A stretch of DNA of 45,944 bases from an uncultured Massilia sp. (GCF_913773735.1 NZ_CAJYEB010000050.1:1-45944); one strand, 5' to 3'; shown: positions 16,215 through 24,917, counted from the first letter of the stretch. The notes: generated by a model from the letters alone, not told the origin. A program made the numbers and translations.

Positions 16215-16583
16215 ATGATTCAAACCGAAAGCCGGCTCGAAGTGGCCGACAATACCGGTGCAAAAGAAGTCCTGTGCATCAAGGTATTGGGCGGCTCCAA
16301 GCGCCGTTACGCCAGCATTGGCGACGTGATCAAGGTCACCGTGAAGCAAGCTGCTCCGCGCGGCCGCGTCAAGAAAGGTGAAATCTACAATGCCGTGGTC
16401 GTGCGCACTGCCAAGGGTGTGCGCCGCCAAGATGGTTCCCTGGTGAAGTTCGACGGCAATGCCGCCGTGCTGCTGAACGCCAAGCTGGAGCCGATCGGCA
16501 CCCGTATCTTCGGACCGGTGACGCGCGAACTGCGCACCGAGAAGTTCATGAAGATCGTGTCCCTGGCACCTGAAGTTCTGTAA
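16215..16583 (+). CDS. rplN: 50S ribosomal protein L14 (uL14)
   Basis: The 122-residue protein begins MIQTESRLEVADNTGAKEVL and has GRVKKGEIYNAVVVRTAKGV. It contacts 16S rRNA at an intersubunit bridge and is the docking site for RsfS. It is the first gene of the spc group. Confidence 0.98.
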   Translation: MIQTESRLEVADNTGAKEVLCIKVLGGSKRRYASIGDVIKVTVKQAAPRGRVKKGEIYNAVVVRTAKGVRRQDGSLVKFDGNAAVLLNAKLEPIGTRIFGPVTRELRTEKFMKIVSLAPEVL

Positions 16584-16593
16584 GGGAGTCGTA

Positions 16594-16908
16594 ATGTCTA
16601 AGATTCGTAAAAACGACGAAGTCATCGTCCTGGCCGGCAAGGACAAGGGCAAGCGCGGTGTCGTTCAGCAGCGCGTAGATGCTGAGCACGTCATCGTCGA
16701 AGGCGTGAACGTGGCCAAGAAGGCCGTCAAGCCGAACCCGATGACCGGCGTAACTGGTGGTATCGTCGACAAGACCATGCCGATTCACGTGTCGAACGTC
16801 GCGCTGTTCAATGCAGCGACCGGCAAGGCTGATCGCGTTGGCTTCAAGGAAGTGGATGGCAAAAAAGTCCGCGTCTTCAAGTCGAACGGCGAAGTAGTGA
16901 AAGGGTAA
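16594..16908 (+). CDS. rplX: 50S ribosomal protein L24 (uL24)
   Basis: The 104-residue KOW-domain protein reads KIRKNDEVIVLAGKDKGKRG at its start. It is an assembly initiator for the large subunit. Spacing to rplN is 10 nt and to rplE 6 nt. Confidence 0.98.
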   Translation: MSKIRKNDEVIVLAGKDKGKRGVVQQRVDAEHVIVEGVNVAKKAVKPNPMTGVTGGIVDKTMPIHVSNVALFNAATGKADRVGFKEVDGKKVRVFKSNGEVVKG

Positions 16909-16914
16909 TAAGAA

Positions 16915-17454
16915 ATGGCCCGTCTCCAACAACTGTACAAAGACAAAGTCGTTGCCGAACTGACCGAAAAATTCGGTTACAAGTCGGTGATGGAAGTCCC
17001 GCGCCTGACCAAGATCACCCTGAACATGGGTCTGTCGGAAGCCGTCGCAGACAAGAAGATCATCGAGCACGCAACCGGCGACCTGGTCAAGATCGCTGGC
17101 CAGAAGCCGGTCGTCACCAAGGCCCGCAAGGCAATCGCCGGTTTCAAGATCCGCGAAGGCTACCCGATCGGCACGATGGTGACCCTGCGCGGCGCCCGCA
17201 TGTACGAATTCCTGGACCGCTTCATCACCGTGGCCCTGCCGCGCGTGCGTGACTTCCGTGGCGTGAGCGGCAAATCGTTCGACGGTCGCGGCAACTACAA
17301 CATCGGCGTCAAAGAGCAGATCATCTTCCCGGAAATCGATTACGACAAGATCGATGCGCTGCGTGGCATGAACATCTCGATCACCACGACCGCTAAGACC
17401 GACGAAGAAGCCAAAGCGCTGCTCGCCGCATTCAAATTCCCGTTCAGGAACTAA
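16915..17454 (+). CDS. rplE: 50S ribosomal protein L5 (uL5)
   Basis: The 179-residue protein has VPRLTKITLNMGLSEAVADK and GVSGKSFDGRGNYNIGVKEQ. It binds 5S rRNA in the central protuberance. In enterobacteria the S8 protein represses from the start of this gene; that is not testable by eye here. Confidence 0.98.
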   Translation: MARLQQLYKDKVVAELTEKFGYKSVMEVPRLTKITLNMGLSEAVADKKIIEHATGDLVKIAGQKPVVTKARKAIAGFKIREGYPIGTMVTLRGARMYEFLDRFITVALPRVRDFRGVSGKSFDGRGNYNIGVKEQIIFPEIDYDKIDALRGMNISITTTAKTDEEAKALLAAFKFPFRN

Positions 17455-17458
17455 GTTC

Positions 17459-17764
17459 ATGGCAAAACTTGCACTGATTAACCGCGAACAGAAGCGTGCA
17501 GACCTGGTGGAGAAATTCGCCGCAAAGCGTGCCGCTCTGAAAGCAATCATCGACGACCAGACCAAGTCGGAAGAAGAGCGTTACGAAGCCCGCCTGAAAC
17601 TGCAGGCCCTGCCGCGTAACTCGAACCCGACCCGTCAGCGCAACCGCTGCGCCATGACCGGCCGTCCCCGTGGCACCTTCCGTAAATTCGGTCTGGCCCG
17701 TATCAAGCTCCGCGAATTCGCCATGAAAGGCGAAATCCCGGGTATGACCAAAGCTAGCTGGTAA
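17459..17764 (+). CDS. rpsN: 30S ribosomal protein S14 (uS14), zinc-free type
   Basis: The 101-residue protein is the long, zinc-free form: the Cys pairs of the short type are absent and only one Cys occurs in NRCAMTGRPRGTFRKFGLAR. It lies in the 30S head next to S3 and S10. Confidence 0.98.
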   Translation: MAKLALINREQKRADLVEKFAAKRAALKAIIDDQTKSEEERYEARLKLQALPRNSNPTRQRNRCAMTGRPRGTFRKFGLARIKLREFAMKGEIPGMTKASW

Positions 17765-17778
17765 TAGGAGAACAAGCA

Positions 17779-18174
17779 ATGAGTATGAGCGATCCTATCG
17801 CCGATATGCTGACCCGCATCCGCAACGCACAGGGCGTGCAGAAGACCAACGTGTCGATGCCGTCGTCGAAAGTGAAAGTTGCGATCGCCAACGTCCTGAA
17901 GGACGAGGGTTACATCGAAGATTTCGCCGTGACCACCGAAGGTGGCAAGGCTGAACTGAAAATCGGTTTGAAGTACTACACTGGCCGTCCGGTTATCGAG
18001 CGCATCGAGCGCGTGTCCCGTCCTGGCCTGCGCATCTACAAGGGCAAGGATGAAATCCCTCAGGTCATGAACGGCCTGGGCGTGGCAATCGTCTCGACCC
18101 CGAAGGGTGTGATGACCGACCGCAAAGCACGCGCAACCGGTGTCGGTGGCGAAGTGCTGTGCTACGTGGCTTAA
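17779..18174 (+). CDS. rpsH: 30S ribosomal protein S8 (uS8)
   Basis: The 131-residue protein begins MSMSDPIADMLTRIRNAQGV and ends in GVMTDRKARATGVGGEVLCY plus two residues. S8 is a core 16S binder and the regulator of the spc operon in E. coli. AGGAG precedes the start. Confidence 0.98.
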   Translation: MSMSDPIADMLTRIRNAQGVQKTNVSMPSSKVKVAIANVLKDEGYIEDFAVTTEGGKAELKIGLKYYTGRPVIERIERVSRPGLRIYKGKDEIPQVMNGLGVAIVSTPKGVMTDRKARATGVGGEVLCYVA

Positions 18175-18184
18175 GGAGTAGACG

Positions 18185-18718
18185 ATGTCTCGAGTAGCTA
18201 AGATGCCAATCGCCGTCCCGGCCGGTACCGATGTCGCGATCAACGCGTCGTCGATCACCGTCAAGGGCCCGCTGGGCACCCTGACCCAGCCGCTGAACGG
18301 CCTGGTCAAAGTGGAAAACAACAATGGCACGCTGACCTTCGACGTGATCGACGATTCGCGCGAATCGAACGCGATGTCGGGCACCCTGCGTGCACTGGTC
18401 AACAACATGGTGACCGGCGTGACCAAGGGCTTCGAGCGCAAGCTGAACCTGGTCGGCGTGGGTTACAAGGCCGCCGTCCAGGGCAACGCCCTGAACCTGT
18501 CGCTGGGTTTCTCGCACCCGGTCCTGCACGCGATGCCGGAAGGCGTCACCGCAACCACCCCGACCCCGACCGAGATCGTGATCAAGGGTATCGACCGTCA
18601 AAAGGTCGGCCAGGTTGCTGCAGAAGTGCGCGCTTACCGCTCGCCGGAGCCTTACAAAGGCAAGGGTGTCCGTTATTCGGACGAAGTGGTTAAGCTGAAA
18701 GAAACCAAGAAGAAATAA
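18185..18718 (+). CDS. rplF: 50S ribosomal protein L6 (uL6)
   Basis: The 177-residue protein has a duplicated domain and the conserved C-terminal PEPYKGKGVRYSDEVVKLKE segment. It sits near the factor-binding site. Flanking gaps are 10 and 12 nt. Confidence 0.98.
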   Translation: MSRVAKMPIAVPAGTDVAINASSITVKGPLGTLTQPLNGLVKVENNNGTLTFDVIDDSRESNAMSGTLRALVNNMVTGVTKGFERKLNLVGVGYKAAVQGNALNLSLGFSHPVLHAMPEGVTATTPTPTEIVIKGIDRQKVGQVAAEVRAYRSPEPYKGKGVRYSDEVVKLKETKKK

Positions 18719-18730
18719 TCGGAGCTGACG

Positions 18731-19093
18731 ATGGACAAGAAAGAATCGCGTCTGCGCCGCGGACGCCAAACCCGTATCAAGATCGCGCAGCTGGGCGTGA
18801 ACCGCCTGTCGGTGCATCGCACCAACCTGCACATCTACGCGAACCTGATCAGCCCGGACGCCAAAGTCCTGGTGTCGGCTTCGACGCTGGAAGCGGAAGT
18901 GCGTGCGGAACTGGCTGGCAAGACTGGCGCCGGCGGCAACGCTGCCGCGGCTGCCCTGGTCGGCAAGCGCGTCGCAGAAAAAGCACTGAAAGCAGGGATC
19001 ACCGAAGTCGCGTTCGACCGTTCGGGTTTCCGTTACCACGGCCGTGTCAAGGCGCTGGCAGAAGCCGCGCGCGAAGCCGGTCTGAAGTTCTAA
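18731..19093 (+). CDS. rplR: 50S ribosomal protein L18 (uL18)
   Basis: The 120-residue protein has a basic N-terminus (RLRRGRQTRIKIAQ) and ends in FDRSGFRYHGRVKALAEAAR plus a short tail. It binds 5S rRNA with L5. Confidence 0.98.
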   Translation: MDKKESRLRRGRQTRIKIAQLGVNRLSVHRTNLHIYANLISPDAKVLVSASTLEAEVRAELAGKTGAGGNAAAAALVGKRVAEKALKAGITEVAFDRSGFRYHGRVKALAEAAREAGLKF

Positions 19094-19105
19094 GGAAGAA
19101 TCGTC

Positions 19106-19624
19106 ATGGCAAAAATGCAAGCGAAAATGGCAAGCGACAAGCCGGATGATGGCATGCGCGAGAAAATGATCGCGATCAACCGCGTGACCAAGGTGGTCAA
19201 GGGTGGTCGTATCATGGGTTTTGCAGCGCTGACCGTTGTCGGTGACGGCGATGGCCGCATCGGCATGGGCAAGGGCAAGTCGAAGGAAGTTCCGGTCGGC
19301 GTGCAGAAAGCGATGGAAGAAGCCCGCCGCAACCTGATCAAGGTGCCCCTGAAGAACGGCACGCTGCAGCACAGCGTCACCGGCCGCCACGGCGCGTCGT
19401 ACGTGATGATGTCGCCGGCCAAGCCGGGTACCGGCGTGATCGCGGGTGGCGCAATGCGCGCCATCTTCGAGGTGATGGGCGTGACCGACGTGGTCGCCAA
19501 GTCGACCGGTTCGTCGAACCCGTACAACCTGGTTCGCGCGACCCTCGACGGTCTGGCAAAAATGAGTACTCCGGCTGACATCGCTGCCAAGCGCGGCAAG
19601 TCGGTGGAAGAGATCCTGGGTTAA
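19106..19624 (+). CDS. rpsE: 30S ribosomal protein S5 (uS5)
   Basis: The 172-residue protein has the dsRBD-like MIAINRVTKVVKGGRIMGFA segment and the GRIGMGKGKSKEVPVGVQKA loop. Variants in the first segment give spectinomycin resistance in relatives; no unusual residue is obvious. It is needed for accuracy at the A site. Confidence 0.98.
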   Translation: MAKMQAKMASDKPDDGMREKMIAINRVTKVVKGGRIMGFAALTVVGDGDGRIGMGKGKSKEVPVGVQKAMEEARRNLIKVPLKNGTLQHSVTGRHGASYVMMSPAKPGTGVIAGGAMRAIFEVMGVTDVVAKSTGSSNPYNLVRATLDGLAKMSTPADIAAKRGKSVEEILG

Positions 19625-19634
19625 GGGGAATACC

Positions 19635-19814
19635 ATGGCAAACACCGTTAAAGTCAAGCTGGTCAAAGGCCTGATCGGTACCCGTCAGGATCACCGCGCC
19701 ACCGTGCGCGGCCTGGGTCTGCGTCGTGTCAACTCGGTCTCCGAGCTGCAGGACACCCCGGCGGTCCGCGGCATGATCAACAAGGTCAGCTACCTCGTCA
19801 AAGTTGTCGACTAA
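19635..19814 (+). CDS. rpmD: 50S ribosomal protein L30 (uL30)
   Basis: A short gene of 59 codons lies between rpsE and rplO. It starts MANTVKVKLVKGLIGTRQDH and includes RGLGLRRVNSVSELQDTPAV, a clear L30. GGGGAA precedes the ATG by 5 nt. Confidence 0.96.
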   Translation: MANTVKVKLVKGLIGTRQDHRATVRGLGLRRVNSVSELQDTPAVRGMINKVSYLVKVVD

Positions 19815-19841
19815 GCCCCGGCTTGGTCAACGGAGAAAATA

Positions 19842-20273
19842 ATGCAACTCAATACCATCCAACCAGCTGACGGCGCCAAGCACGCGAAGCGTCGCGTCGG
19901 TCGCGGTATCGGCTCGGGCCTGGGCAAGACTGCCGGCCGCGGTCACAAGGGTCAGAAGTCGCGTTCGGGCGGCTTCCACAAGGTCGGTTTCGAAGGCGGC
20001 CAGATGCCGCTGCAGCGCCGTCTGCCGAAGCGTGGCTTCAAGTCCCTGAACGCCACGTTCAAGGCCGAAGTGCGCCTGTCGGACCTGAACAACCTGGCCG
20101 TCGGCGACGTCGACATCCTGGTGCTCAAGCAAGCCGGCGTGCTGCCGGTCGTGGCTCGCGACGTGCGCGTGATCCTGTCGGGCGAAATCACCAAGGCGGT
20201 GAACCTGAAGGGCATCAAGGCGACCGCTGGCGCGAAGGCAGCGATCGAAGCAGCTGGCGGCTCGGTCGCTTAA
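19842..20273 (+). CDS. rplO: 50S ribosomal protein L15 (uL15)
   Basis: The 143-residue protein has the glycine/arginine-rich N-terminus GRGIGSGLGKTAGRGHKGQK typical of L15 and a globular C-terminal half. It is a late assembly protein of the 50S subunit and precedes secY as usual. Confidence 0.98.
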   Translation: MQLNTIQPADGAKHAKRRVGRGIGSGLGKTAGRGHKGQKSRSGGFHKVGFEGGQMPLQRRLPKRGFKSLNATFKAEVRLSDLNNLAVGDVDILVLKQAGVLPVVARDVRVILSGEITKAVNLKGIKATAGAKAAIEAAGGSVA

Positions 20274-20301
20274 AGCGACCGCTGCCTGATCGGAGCAAAA
20301 A

Positions 20302-21636
20302 TTGGCGACTAATTCACAACTTGGTAAAAGTGCCGCTTCCGGCTTCCCCTGGGGCCGGTTGTGGTTCTTGCTTGGCGCGTTGGTCGTGTACCGCATCGGT
20401 GCTCACATCCCGGTCCCCGGGATCGACCCGATCGCCATGGCCCAGCTGTTCAAGCAGAACGAGGGCGGCATCCTGGGCATGTTCAACATGTTCTCCGGCG
20501 GTGCCCTGTCCCGTTTTGCCGTGTTCGCGCTTGGCATCACGCCGTACATTTCGGCTTCGATCATCATGCAGCTGGTGTCGATCGTCTCGCCGCAGATGGA
20601 GGCACTGAAGAAAGAGGGCGAGGCCGGTCGCCGCAAGATCACCCAGTACACCCGTTACTTCACGGTCGTGCTGGCTCTGTTCCAGGCGTTCGGCATCGCA
20701 GTCGCCCTGGAGGCGCAGCAAGGCCTGGTCATCGACCCGGGCGTTGCTTTCCGCTTCGTGACCGTCGTGACCCTGCTGACCGGCACCATGTTCCTCATGT
20801 GGCTCGGCGAGCAGATCACCGAACGTGGTCTTGGCAACGGTATCTCGATCATCATTTTTGCCGGTATCGCAGCCGGTCTGCCGAGCGCACTGGGTAGCTT
20901 GTTCACCCTGGTGTCGAACGGTTCGATCAGCAGCTTCGCCGCAATCTTCATCGTGATTCTGGTAGCCCTGGTGACCTACGCGGTCGTGTTCGTCGAACGC
21001 GGCCAGCGCAAGATCCTGGTGAATTACGCGAAACGCCAGGTCGGTAACAAGATCTATGGTGGCCAGAGCAGCCACCTGCCGTTGAAGTTGAACATGGCCG
21101 GCGTGATCCCGCCGATCTTCGCTTCTTCGATCATCCTGTTCCCGGCCACGATCGTCGACTGGTTCACGCGCGGCAAGGACACTTCGAGCCCGTTCATCGG
21201 GTTCCTGAAGGACCTGGCAGCGTCGCTGACCGCCGGCGAGCCGATCCACGCGTTGCTGTATGCGGTGGCGATCGTGTTCTTCTGCTTCTTCTATACGGCG
21301 CTGGTATTCAACAGCAAGGAAACGGCGGACAACTTGAAGAAGAGCGGCGCATTCGTCCCGGGCATCCGTCCGGGCGAGCAGACTGCGCGCTACATCGACA
21401 AGATCCTGATGCGCCTGACCCTCGCCGGTGCGGTCTACATCACGCTGGTGTGCCTGCTGCCGGAGTTCATGCAGAGCCAGTGGAAAGTGCCTTTCTACTT
21501 CGGCGGAACCTCGCTCCTGATCATCGTGGTCGTCACGATGGATTTCATGGCGCAGGTGCAGAACTACGTCATGTCGCAGCAATATGATTCGCTGCTGCGC
21601 AAGGCAAATTTCAAGGGTGGCATCCCGTCGCGTTGA
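20302..21636 (+). CDS. secY: Protein translocase subunit SecY
   Basis: The 444-residue protein has ten hydrophobic segments. Landmarks are FNMFSGGALSRFAVFALGI, the cytoplasmic loop with RGQRKILVNYAKRQVGNKIY, and the C-terminal cytoplasmic loop with GIRPGEQTARYIDKILMRLT. It forms the SecYEG channel of the inner membrane. The start is TTG at 20302 (MATNSQLGKS) with CGGAG upstream; no ATG lies in frame nearby. The rare start may tune its level relative to the ribosomal proteins around it. Confidence 0.97.
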   Translation: MATNSQLGKSAASGFPWGRLWFLLGALVVYRIGAHIPVPGIDPIAMAQLFKQNEGGILGMFNMFSGGALSRFAVFALGITPYISASIIMQLVSIVSPQMEALKKEGEAGRRKITQYTRYFTVVLALFQAFGIAVALEAQQGLVIDPGVAFRFVTVVTLLTGTMFLMWLGEQITERGLGNGISIIIFAGIAAGLPSALGSLFTLVSNGSISSFAAIFIVILVALVTYAVVFVERGQRKILVNYAKRQVGNKIYGGQSSHLPLKLNMAGVIPPIFASSIILFPATIVDWFTRGKDTSSPFIGFLKDLAASLTAGEPIHALLYAVAIVFFCFFYTALVFNSKETADNLKKSGAFVPGIRPGEQTARYIDKILMRLTLAGAVYITLVCLLPEFMQSQWKVPFYFGGTSLLIIVVVTMDFMAQVQNYVMSQQYDSLLRKANFKGGIPSR

Positions 21637-21671
21637 GCGGCAGGACCAACCTCCAGGAGTGAATAGACCGA

Positions 21672-21890
21672 ATGGCAAAAGACGACGTCATCCAAATGCA
21701 AGGGGAGATTCTGGAGAATCTCCCGAACGCGACCTTTCGCGTGAAGCTGGAAAACGGGCACGTGGTGTTGGGACATATCTCGGGTAAAATGCGGATGAAC
21801 TATATCCGCATCCTTCCGGGTGACAAGGTAACGGTGGAACTGACCCCGTATGACCTGTCCCGGGCCCGCATCGTGTTCCGCACCAAGTAA
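21672..21890 (+). CDS. infA: Translation initiation factor IF-1
   Basis: The 72-residue OB-fold protein reads MAKDDVIQMQGEILENLPNA and ends with YDLSRARIVFRTK. It blocks the A site during initiation. Its place between secY and rpmJ is standard for betaproteobacteria and differs from E. coli. Confidence 0.97.
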   Translation: MAKDDVIQMQGEILENLPNATFRVKLENGHVVLGHISGKMRMNYIRILPGDKVTVELTPYDLSRARIVFRTK

Positions 21891-21925
21891 ATAATCAAGT
21901 TATCGAATCTGGAAGAGAGTGCAAA

Positions 21926-22039
21926 ATGAAAGTTAACGCTTCAGTCAAGCGGATCTGCCGCAACTGCAAGATCATCAAGCGCAAGGGCGTGGTCCGTGTG
22001 ATCTGCGTCGAGCCGCGTCACAAGCAGCGTCAAGGTTAA
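21926..22039 (+). CDS. rpmJ: 50S ribosomal protein L36 (bL36), zinc-binding type
   Basis: A 37-codon gene lies between infA and rpsM. Its product starts MKVNASVKRICRNCKIIKRK. Cys11, Cys14, Cys27 and His32 form the zinc ribbon, so this is the zinc-dependent form. It is too short for usual ORF cut-offs. Confidence 0.96.
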   Translation: MKVNASVKRICRNCKIIKRKGVVRVICVEPRHKQRQG

Positions 22040-22055
22040 TTTCGAGGAATAACGA

Positions 22056-22421
22056 ATGGCACGTATTGCAGGGGTCAACGTCCCCAATCATCAGCACACC
22101 GTCATCGGCCTGACGGCGATCTACGGTATCGGCCGTACCCGCTCGAAGCAAATCTGCGCTTCGACTGGCGTTCCGACCGACAAGAAGGTCAAGGACCTGG
22201 ACGACAACGAACTGGAAAAGCTGCGTGACGCAGTCGGCAAGTTCGTGGTCGAAGGCGATCTGCGCCGTGAGCTGTCCATGAACATCAAGCGTCTGATGGA
22301 CCTGGGCTGCTACCGTGGCATGCGTCACCGCAAGGGCCTGCCGGTCCGCGGTCAGCGCACCCGTACCAATGCACGTACCCGCAAGGGCCCGCGCAAGGCA
22401 GCTCAATCGCTCAAGAAATAA
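22056..22421 (+). CDS. rpsM: 30S ribosomal protein S13 (uS13)
   Basis: The 121-residue protein has the GVNVPNHQHTVIGLTAIYGI start, a helix-two-turn-helix region and the basic tail RTNARTRKGPRKAAQSLKK. It contacts L5 across the head bridge. It begins the alpha group. Confidence 0.98.
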   Translation: MARIAGVNVPNHQHTVIGLTAIYGIGRTRSKQICASTGVPTDKKVKDLDDNELEKLRDAVGKFVVEGDLRRELSMNIKRLMDLGCYRGMRHRKGLPVRGQRTRTNARTRKGPRKAAQSLKK

Positions 22422-22435
22422 TCTAGGACAAGACC

Positions 22436-22840
22436 ATGGCTAAGCAACAAAGCTCGGCGGCTGCAGCCCGCATCCGCAAGAAAGTCAAGAAGAACGTCGC
22501 CGAAGGCATCGCACACGTCCACGCATCGTTCAACAACACCATCATCACGATCACCGACCGCCAGGGCAACGCCCTGTCGTGGGCAACTTCCGGTGGCGCA
22601 GGCTTCAAGGGTTCGCGTAAATCGACCCCGTTCGCGGCGCAGGTCGCAGCCGAAGCAGCTGGCAAGGTCGCCCAGGAATACGGCGTGAAGAACCTGGAAG
22701 TGCGCATCAAGGGCCCGGGCCCGGGCCGCGAGTCGGCCGTGCGCGCGCTGAACAACCTGGGTATCAAGATCACCGAGATCCAGGACGTGACGCCGGTTCC
22801 GCACAACGGTTGCCGTCCGCCGAAGCGTCGTCGTATCTGA
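22436..22840 (+). CDS. rpsK: 30S ribosomal protein S11 (uS11)
   Basis: The 134-residue protein has GIAHVHASFNNTIITITDRQ and ends in DVTPVPHNGCRPPKRRRI. It lines the mRNA exit platform. A short GC-rich stem (22850-22864) follows the stop before the rpsD leader. Confidence 0.98.
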   Translation: MAKQQSSAAAARIRKKVKKNVAEGIAHVHASFNNTIITITDRQGNALSWATSGGAGFKGSRKSTPFAAQVAAEAAGKVAQEYGVKNLEVRIKGPGPGRESAVRALNNLGIKITEIQDVTPVPHNGCRPPKRRRI

Positions 22841-22932
22841 TTCCCGCCGGGCGGCCTGGCCGCCTGTCGTGAACGCGATACGCCACGCGCCGTGGCAAAA
22901 GAAACGCCGGTGCAGTTGGCCCAGAAATGGGT

Positions 22933-23084
22933 TATACTGCCCGGCTATTGTCGCCTTGGATCAACCGATCCGTGGTGTTTGTAAGCCACGTCCGGTCTCT
23001 TGCAGAACCGGACTAGCGCCTGTTGCGGCATGGTTACCATGCGCCGCATCCGGGGCGTGATCATTCAAATAAAGGAAGTTTAAC
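22933..23084 (+). promoter_or_regulatory. rpsD leader: TATACT box and three stem-loops
   Basis: A TATACT box at 22933-22938 is followed by three stems: CGTGG/CCACG (22971-22990), GTCCGGT/ACCGGAC (22990-23013) and TGCGGC/GCCGCA with an inner ATGGT/ACCAT (23024-23048). AAGGAAG then precedes the rpsD ATG. The 244-nt gap inside the alpha group is large. S4 represses the alpha operon through an RNA structure in E. coli, so a similar role is plausible but inferred. The -35 box is not clear. Confidence 0.5.
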
Positions 23085-23708
23085 GTGGCACGTTATATCG
23101 GACCAAAAGCAAAACTGTCGCGCCGTGAAGGCACCGACCTGTTCCTGAAGAGCGCCCGTCGTTCGCTCGACTCCAAGTGCAAACTGGACGTCAAGCCGGG
23201 CCAGCACGGCGTCAAGTCGGGCCAGCGCACCTCGGACTACGGCAACCAGCTGCGTGAAAAGCAGAAGGTCAAGCGCATCTACGGCGTGCTGGAGCGTCAG
23301 TTCCGCCGCTACTTCGCCGAAGCGTCGCGCCGCAAGGGCAACACCGGCGAAACCCTGCTGAAGCTGCTGGAAGGCCGCCTCGACAACGTCGCTTACCGCA
23401 TGGGCTTCGGGTCGACCCGCGCCGAAGCGCGCCAGCTGGTCAGCCACAAGGCCTTGACCGTCAACGGCAACGTCGTGAACATCGCGTCGTACCAGGTCAA
23501 GACCGGCGACGTCGTCGCTGTCCGCGAAAAGGCCAAGAAGCAAGTCCGTATCGCCGAAGCCCTGTCGCTGGCCGAACAAGTCGGCTTCCCGAGCTGGGTG
23601 TCGGTCGACGCCAAGAAGTTCGAAGGCACCTTCCGTTCGTTCCCGGAGCGTAACGAGATCGCCGCCGACGTCAACGAAGCGCTGATCGTCGAACTGTACT
23701 CGCGTTGA
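23085..23708 (+). CDS. rpsD: 30S ribosomal protein S4 (uS4), zinc-free type
   Basis: The 207-residue protein starts MARYIGPKAKLSRREGTDLF and carries the S4 RNA-binding domain (LEGRLDNVAYRMGFGSTRAE, then QLVSHKALTVNG). The N-terminal Cys cluster of zinc-binding S4 is absent. S4 nucleates 30S assembly and is the alpha-operon regulator in E. coli. Confidence 0.98.
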   Translation: MARYIGPKAKLSRREGTDLFLKSARRSLDSKCKLDVKPGQHGVKSGQRTSDYGNQLREKQKVKRIYGVLERQFRRYFAEASRRKGNTGETLLKLLEGRLDNVAYRMGFGSTRAEARQLVSHKALTVNGNVVNIASYQVKTGDVVAVREKAKKQVRIAEALSLAEQVGFPSWVSVDAKKFEGTFRSFPERNEIAADVNEALIVELYSR

Positions 23709-23717
23709 TGAACGCGT

Positions 23718-23847
23718 GACGAAGGCGGACCGGCGTGCCGGCCCGTCTTCGTCACCCCGGCGCGGGCCGCGGCCCGCGCCGGGGCGACGGAATCCCCGTC
23801 CCCACACAGAATTCGTTGTACCGCCCGCCATCGCAGCGGGCGTTTCT
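23718..23847 (+). promoter_or_regulatory. rpsD-rpoA spacer with three strong hairpins
   Basis: Three stems lie in tandem: GACGAAG...TTCGTC (about 23718-23753), a 30-nt perfect palindrome at 23755-23784, and CGCCCGC (23822-23828) with GCGGGCG (23836-23842) followed by TTTCT. The last could terminate or attenuate transcription between rpsD and rpoA. Confidence 0.55.
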
Positions 23848-23903
23848 ACTGATGCCATCAGCCTTATCGGTGTAACGAACCGAGGGTATTGAAGAGGACA
23901 CTC

Positions 23904-24881
23904 ATGCAAAATAGTTTGTTGAAGCCACGTATCATCGACGTCGAAGCCCTGGGCGCCGGCCACGCGAAAGTCGTGATGGAACCGTTCGAACGTGGTTATG
24001 GCCACACGCTGGGCAACGCGCTGCGCCGCGTCCTGCTGTCGTCGATGATCGGCTATGCCCCGACCGAAGTGACGATCGCCGGCGTGGTGCACGAGTACTC
24101 GTCGCTGGACGGCGTGCAGGAAGACGTCGTCGACCTGCTGCTGAACCTGAAGGGCGTGGTCTTCAAGGTCCACAACCGCGATTCCGTCACGCTGACCCTG
24201 AAGAAGGAAGGCGAAGGCCCGGTCCTGGCATCCGACATCGACCTGCCGCATGACGTCGAACTGATCAACCCGGAACACGTGATCGCCCACCTGACCGCCG
24301 GCGGCAAGCTGGACATGCAGATCAAGGTCGAGAAGGGCCGCGGCTACGTGCCGGGCAACGTGCGCCGCCTGTCGGAAGACACCAACAAGACCATCGGCCG
24401 CATCATCCTGGACGCCTCGTTCTCGCCGGTGCGCCGCGTGTCGTACGCCGTGGAATCGGCCCGTGTCGAGCAGCGTACCGACCTGGACAAGCTGATCATC
24501 AACATCGAGACCAACGGCGTCATCACCCCGGAAGAGGCGATCCGCCAGTCGGCCCGCGTGCTGGTCGACCAGCTGAACGTGTTCGCCGCCCTGGAAGGCA
24601 CCGAAGCCGCCGCGGAAGCCCCGTCGCGCGCGCCGCTGGTCGATCCGATCCTGCTGCGTCCGGTGGACGACCTGGAACTGACCGTCCGTTCGGCGAACTG
24701 CCTGAAGGCCGAGAACATCTACTACATCGGCGACCTGATCCAGCGTTCGGAAAACGAACTGCTGAAGACCCCGAACCTGGGTCGCAAGTCGCTGAACGAG
24801 ATCAAGGAAGTCCTGGCTTCCCGCGGCCTGACCCTGGGCATGAAGCTGGAAAACTGGCCGCCCGCAGGTCTGGAAAAGTAA
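23904..24881 (+). CDS. rpoA: RNA polymerase alpha subunit
   Basis: The 325-residue protein starts MQNSLLKPRIIDVEALGAGH; the ATG at 23904 is chosen over 23889 because of this family N-terminus and GAGGA 7 nt upstream. The N-terminal dimerisation domain shows FERGYGHTLGNALRRVLLSS. The C-terminal domain shows RSANCLKAENIYYIGDLIQR and GRKSLNEIKEVLASRGLTLG, which bind UP elements and activators. Confidence 0.98.
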   Translation: MQNSLLKPRIIDVEALGAGHAKVVMEPFERGYGHTLGNALRRVLLSSMIGYAPTEVTIAGVVHEYSSLDGVQEDVVDLLLNLKGVVFKVHNRDSVTLTLKKEGEGPVLASDIDLPHDVELINPEHVIAHLTAGGKLDMQIKVEKGRGYVPGNVRRLSEDTNKTIGRIILDASFSPVRRVSYAVESARVEQRTDLDKLIINIETNGVITPEEAIRQSARVLVDQLNVFAALEGTEAAAEAPSRAPLVDPILLRPVDDLELTVRSANCLKAENIYYIGDLIQRSENELLKTPNLGRKSLNEIKEVLASRGLTLGMKLENWPPAGLEK

Positions 24882-24891
24882 TTTGCACTAC

Positions 24892-24917
24892 CTGCCCGGA
24901 CAATGTTGTCCGGGCAG
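24892..24917 (+). promoter_or_regulatory. Intercistronic hairpin rpoA-rplQ
   Basis: CTGCCCGGACAA (24892-24903) pairs perfectly with TTGTCCGGGCAG (24906-24917). No T-tract follows, so it is more likely an mRNA stability or processing element, or an attenuator, than a full terminator. Confidence 0.5.
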
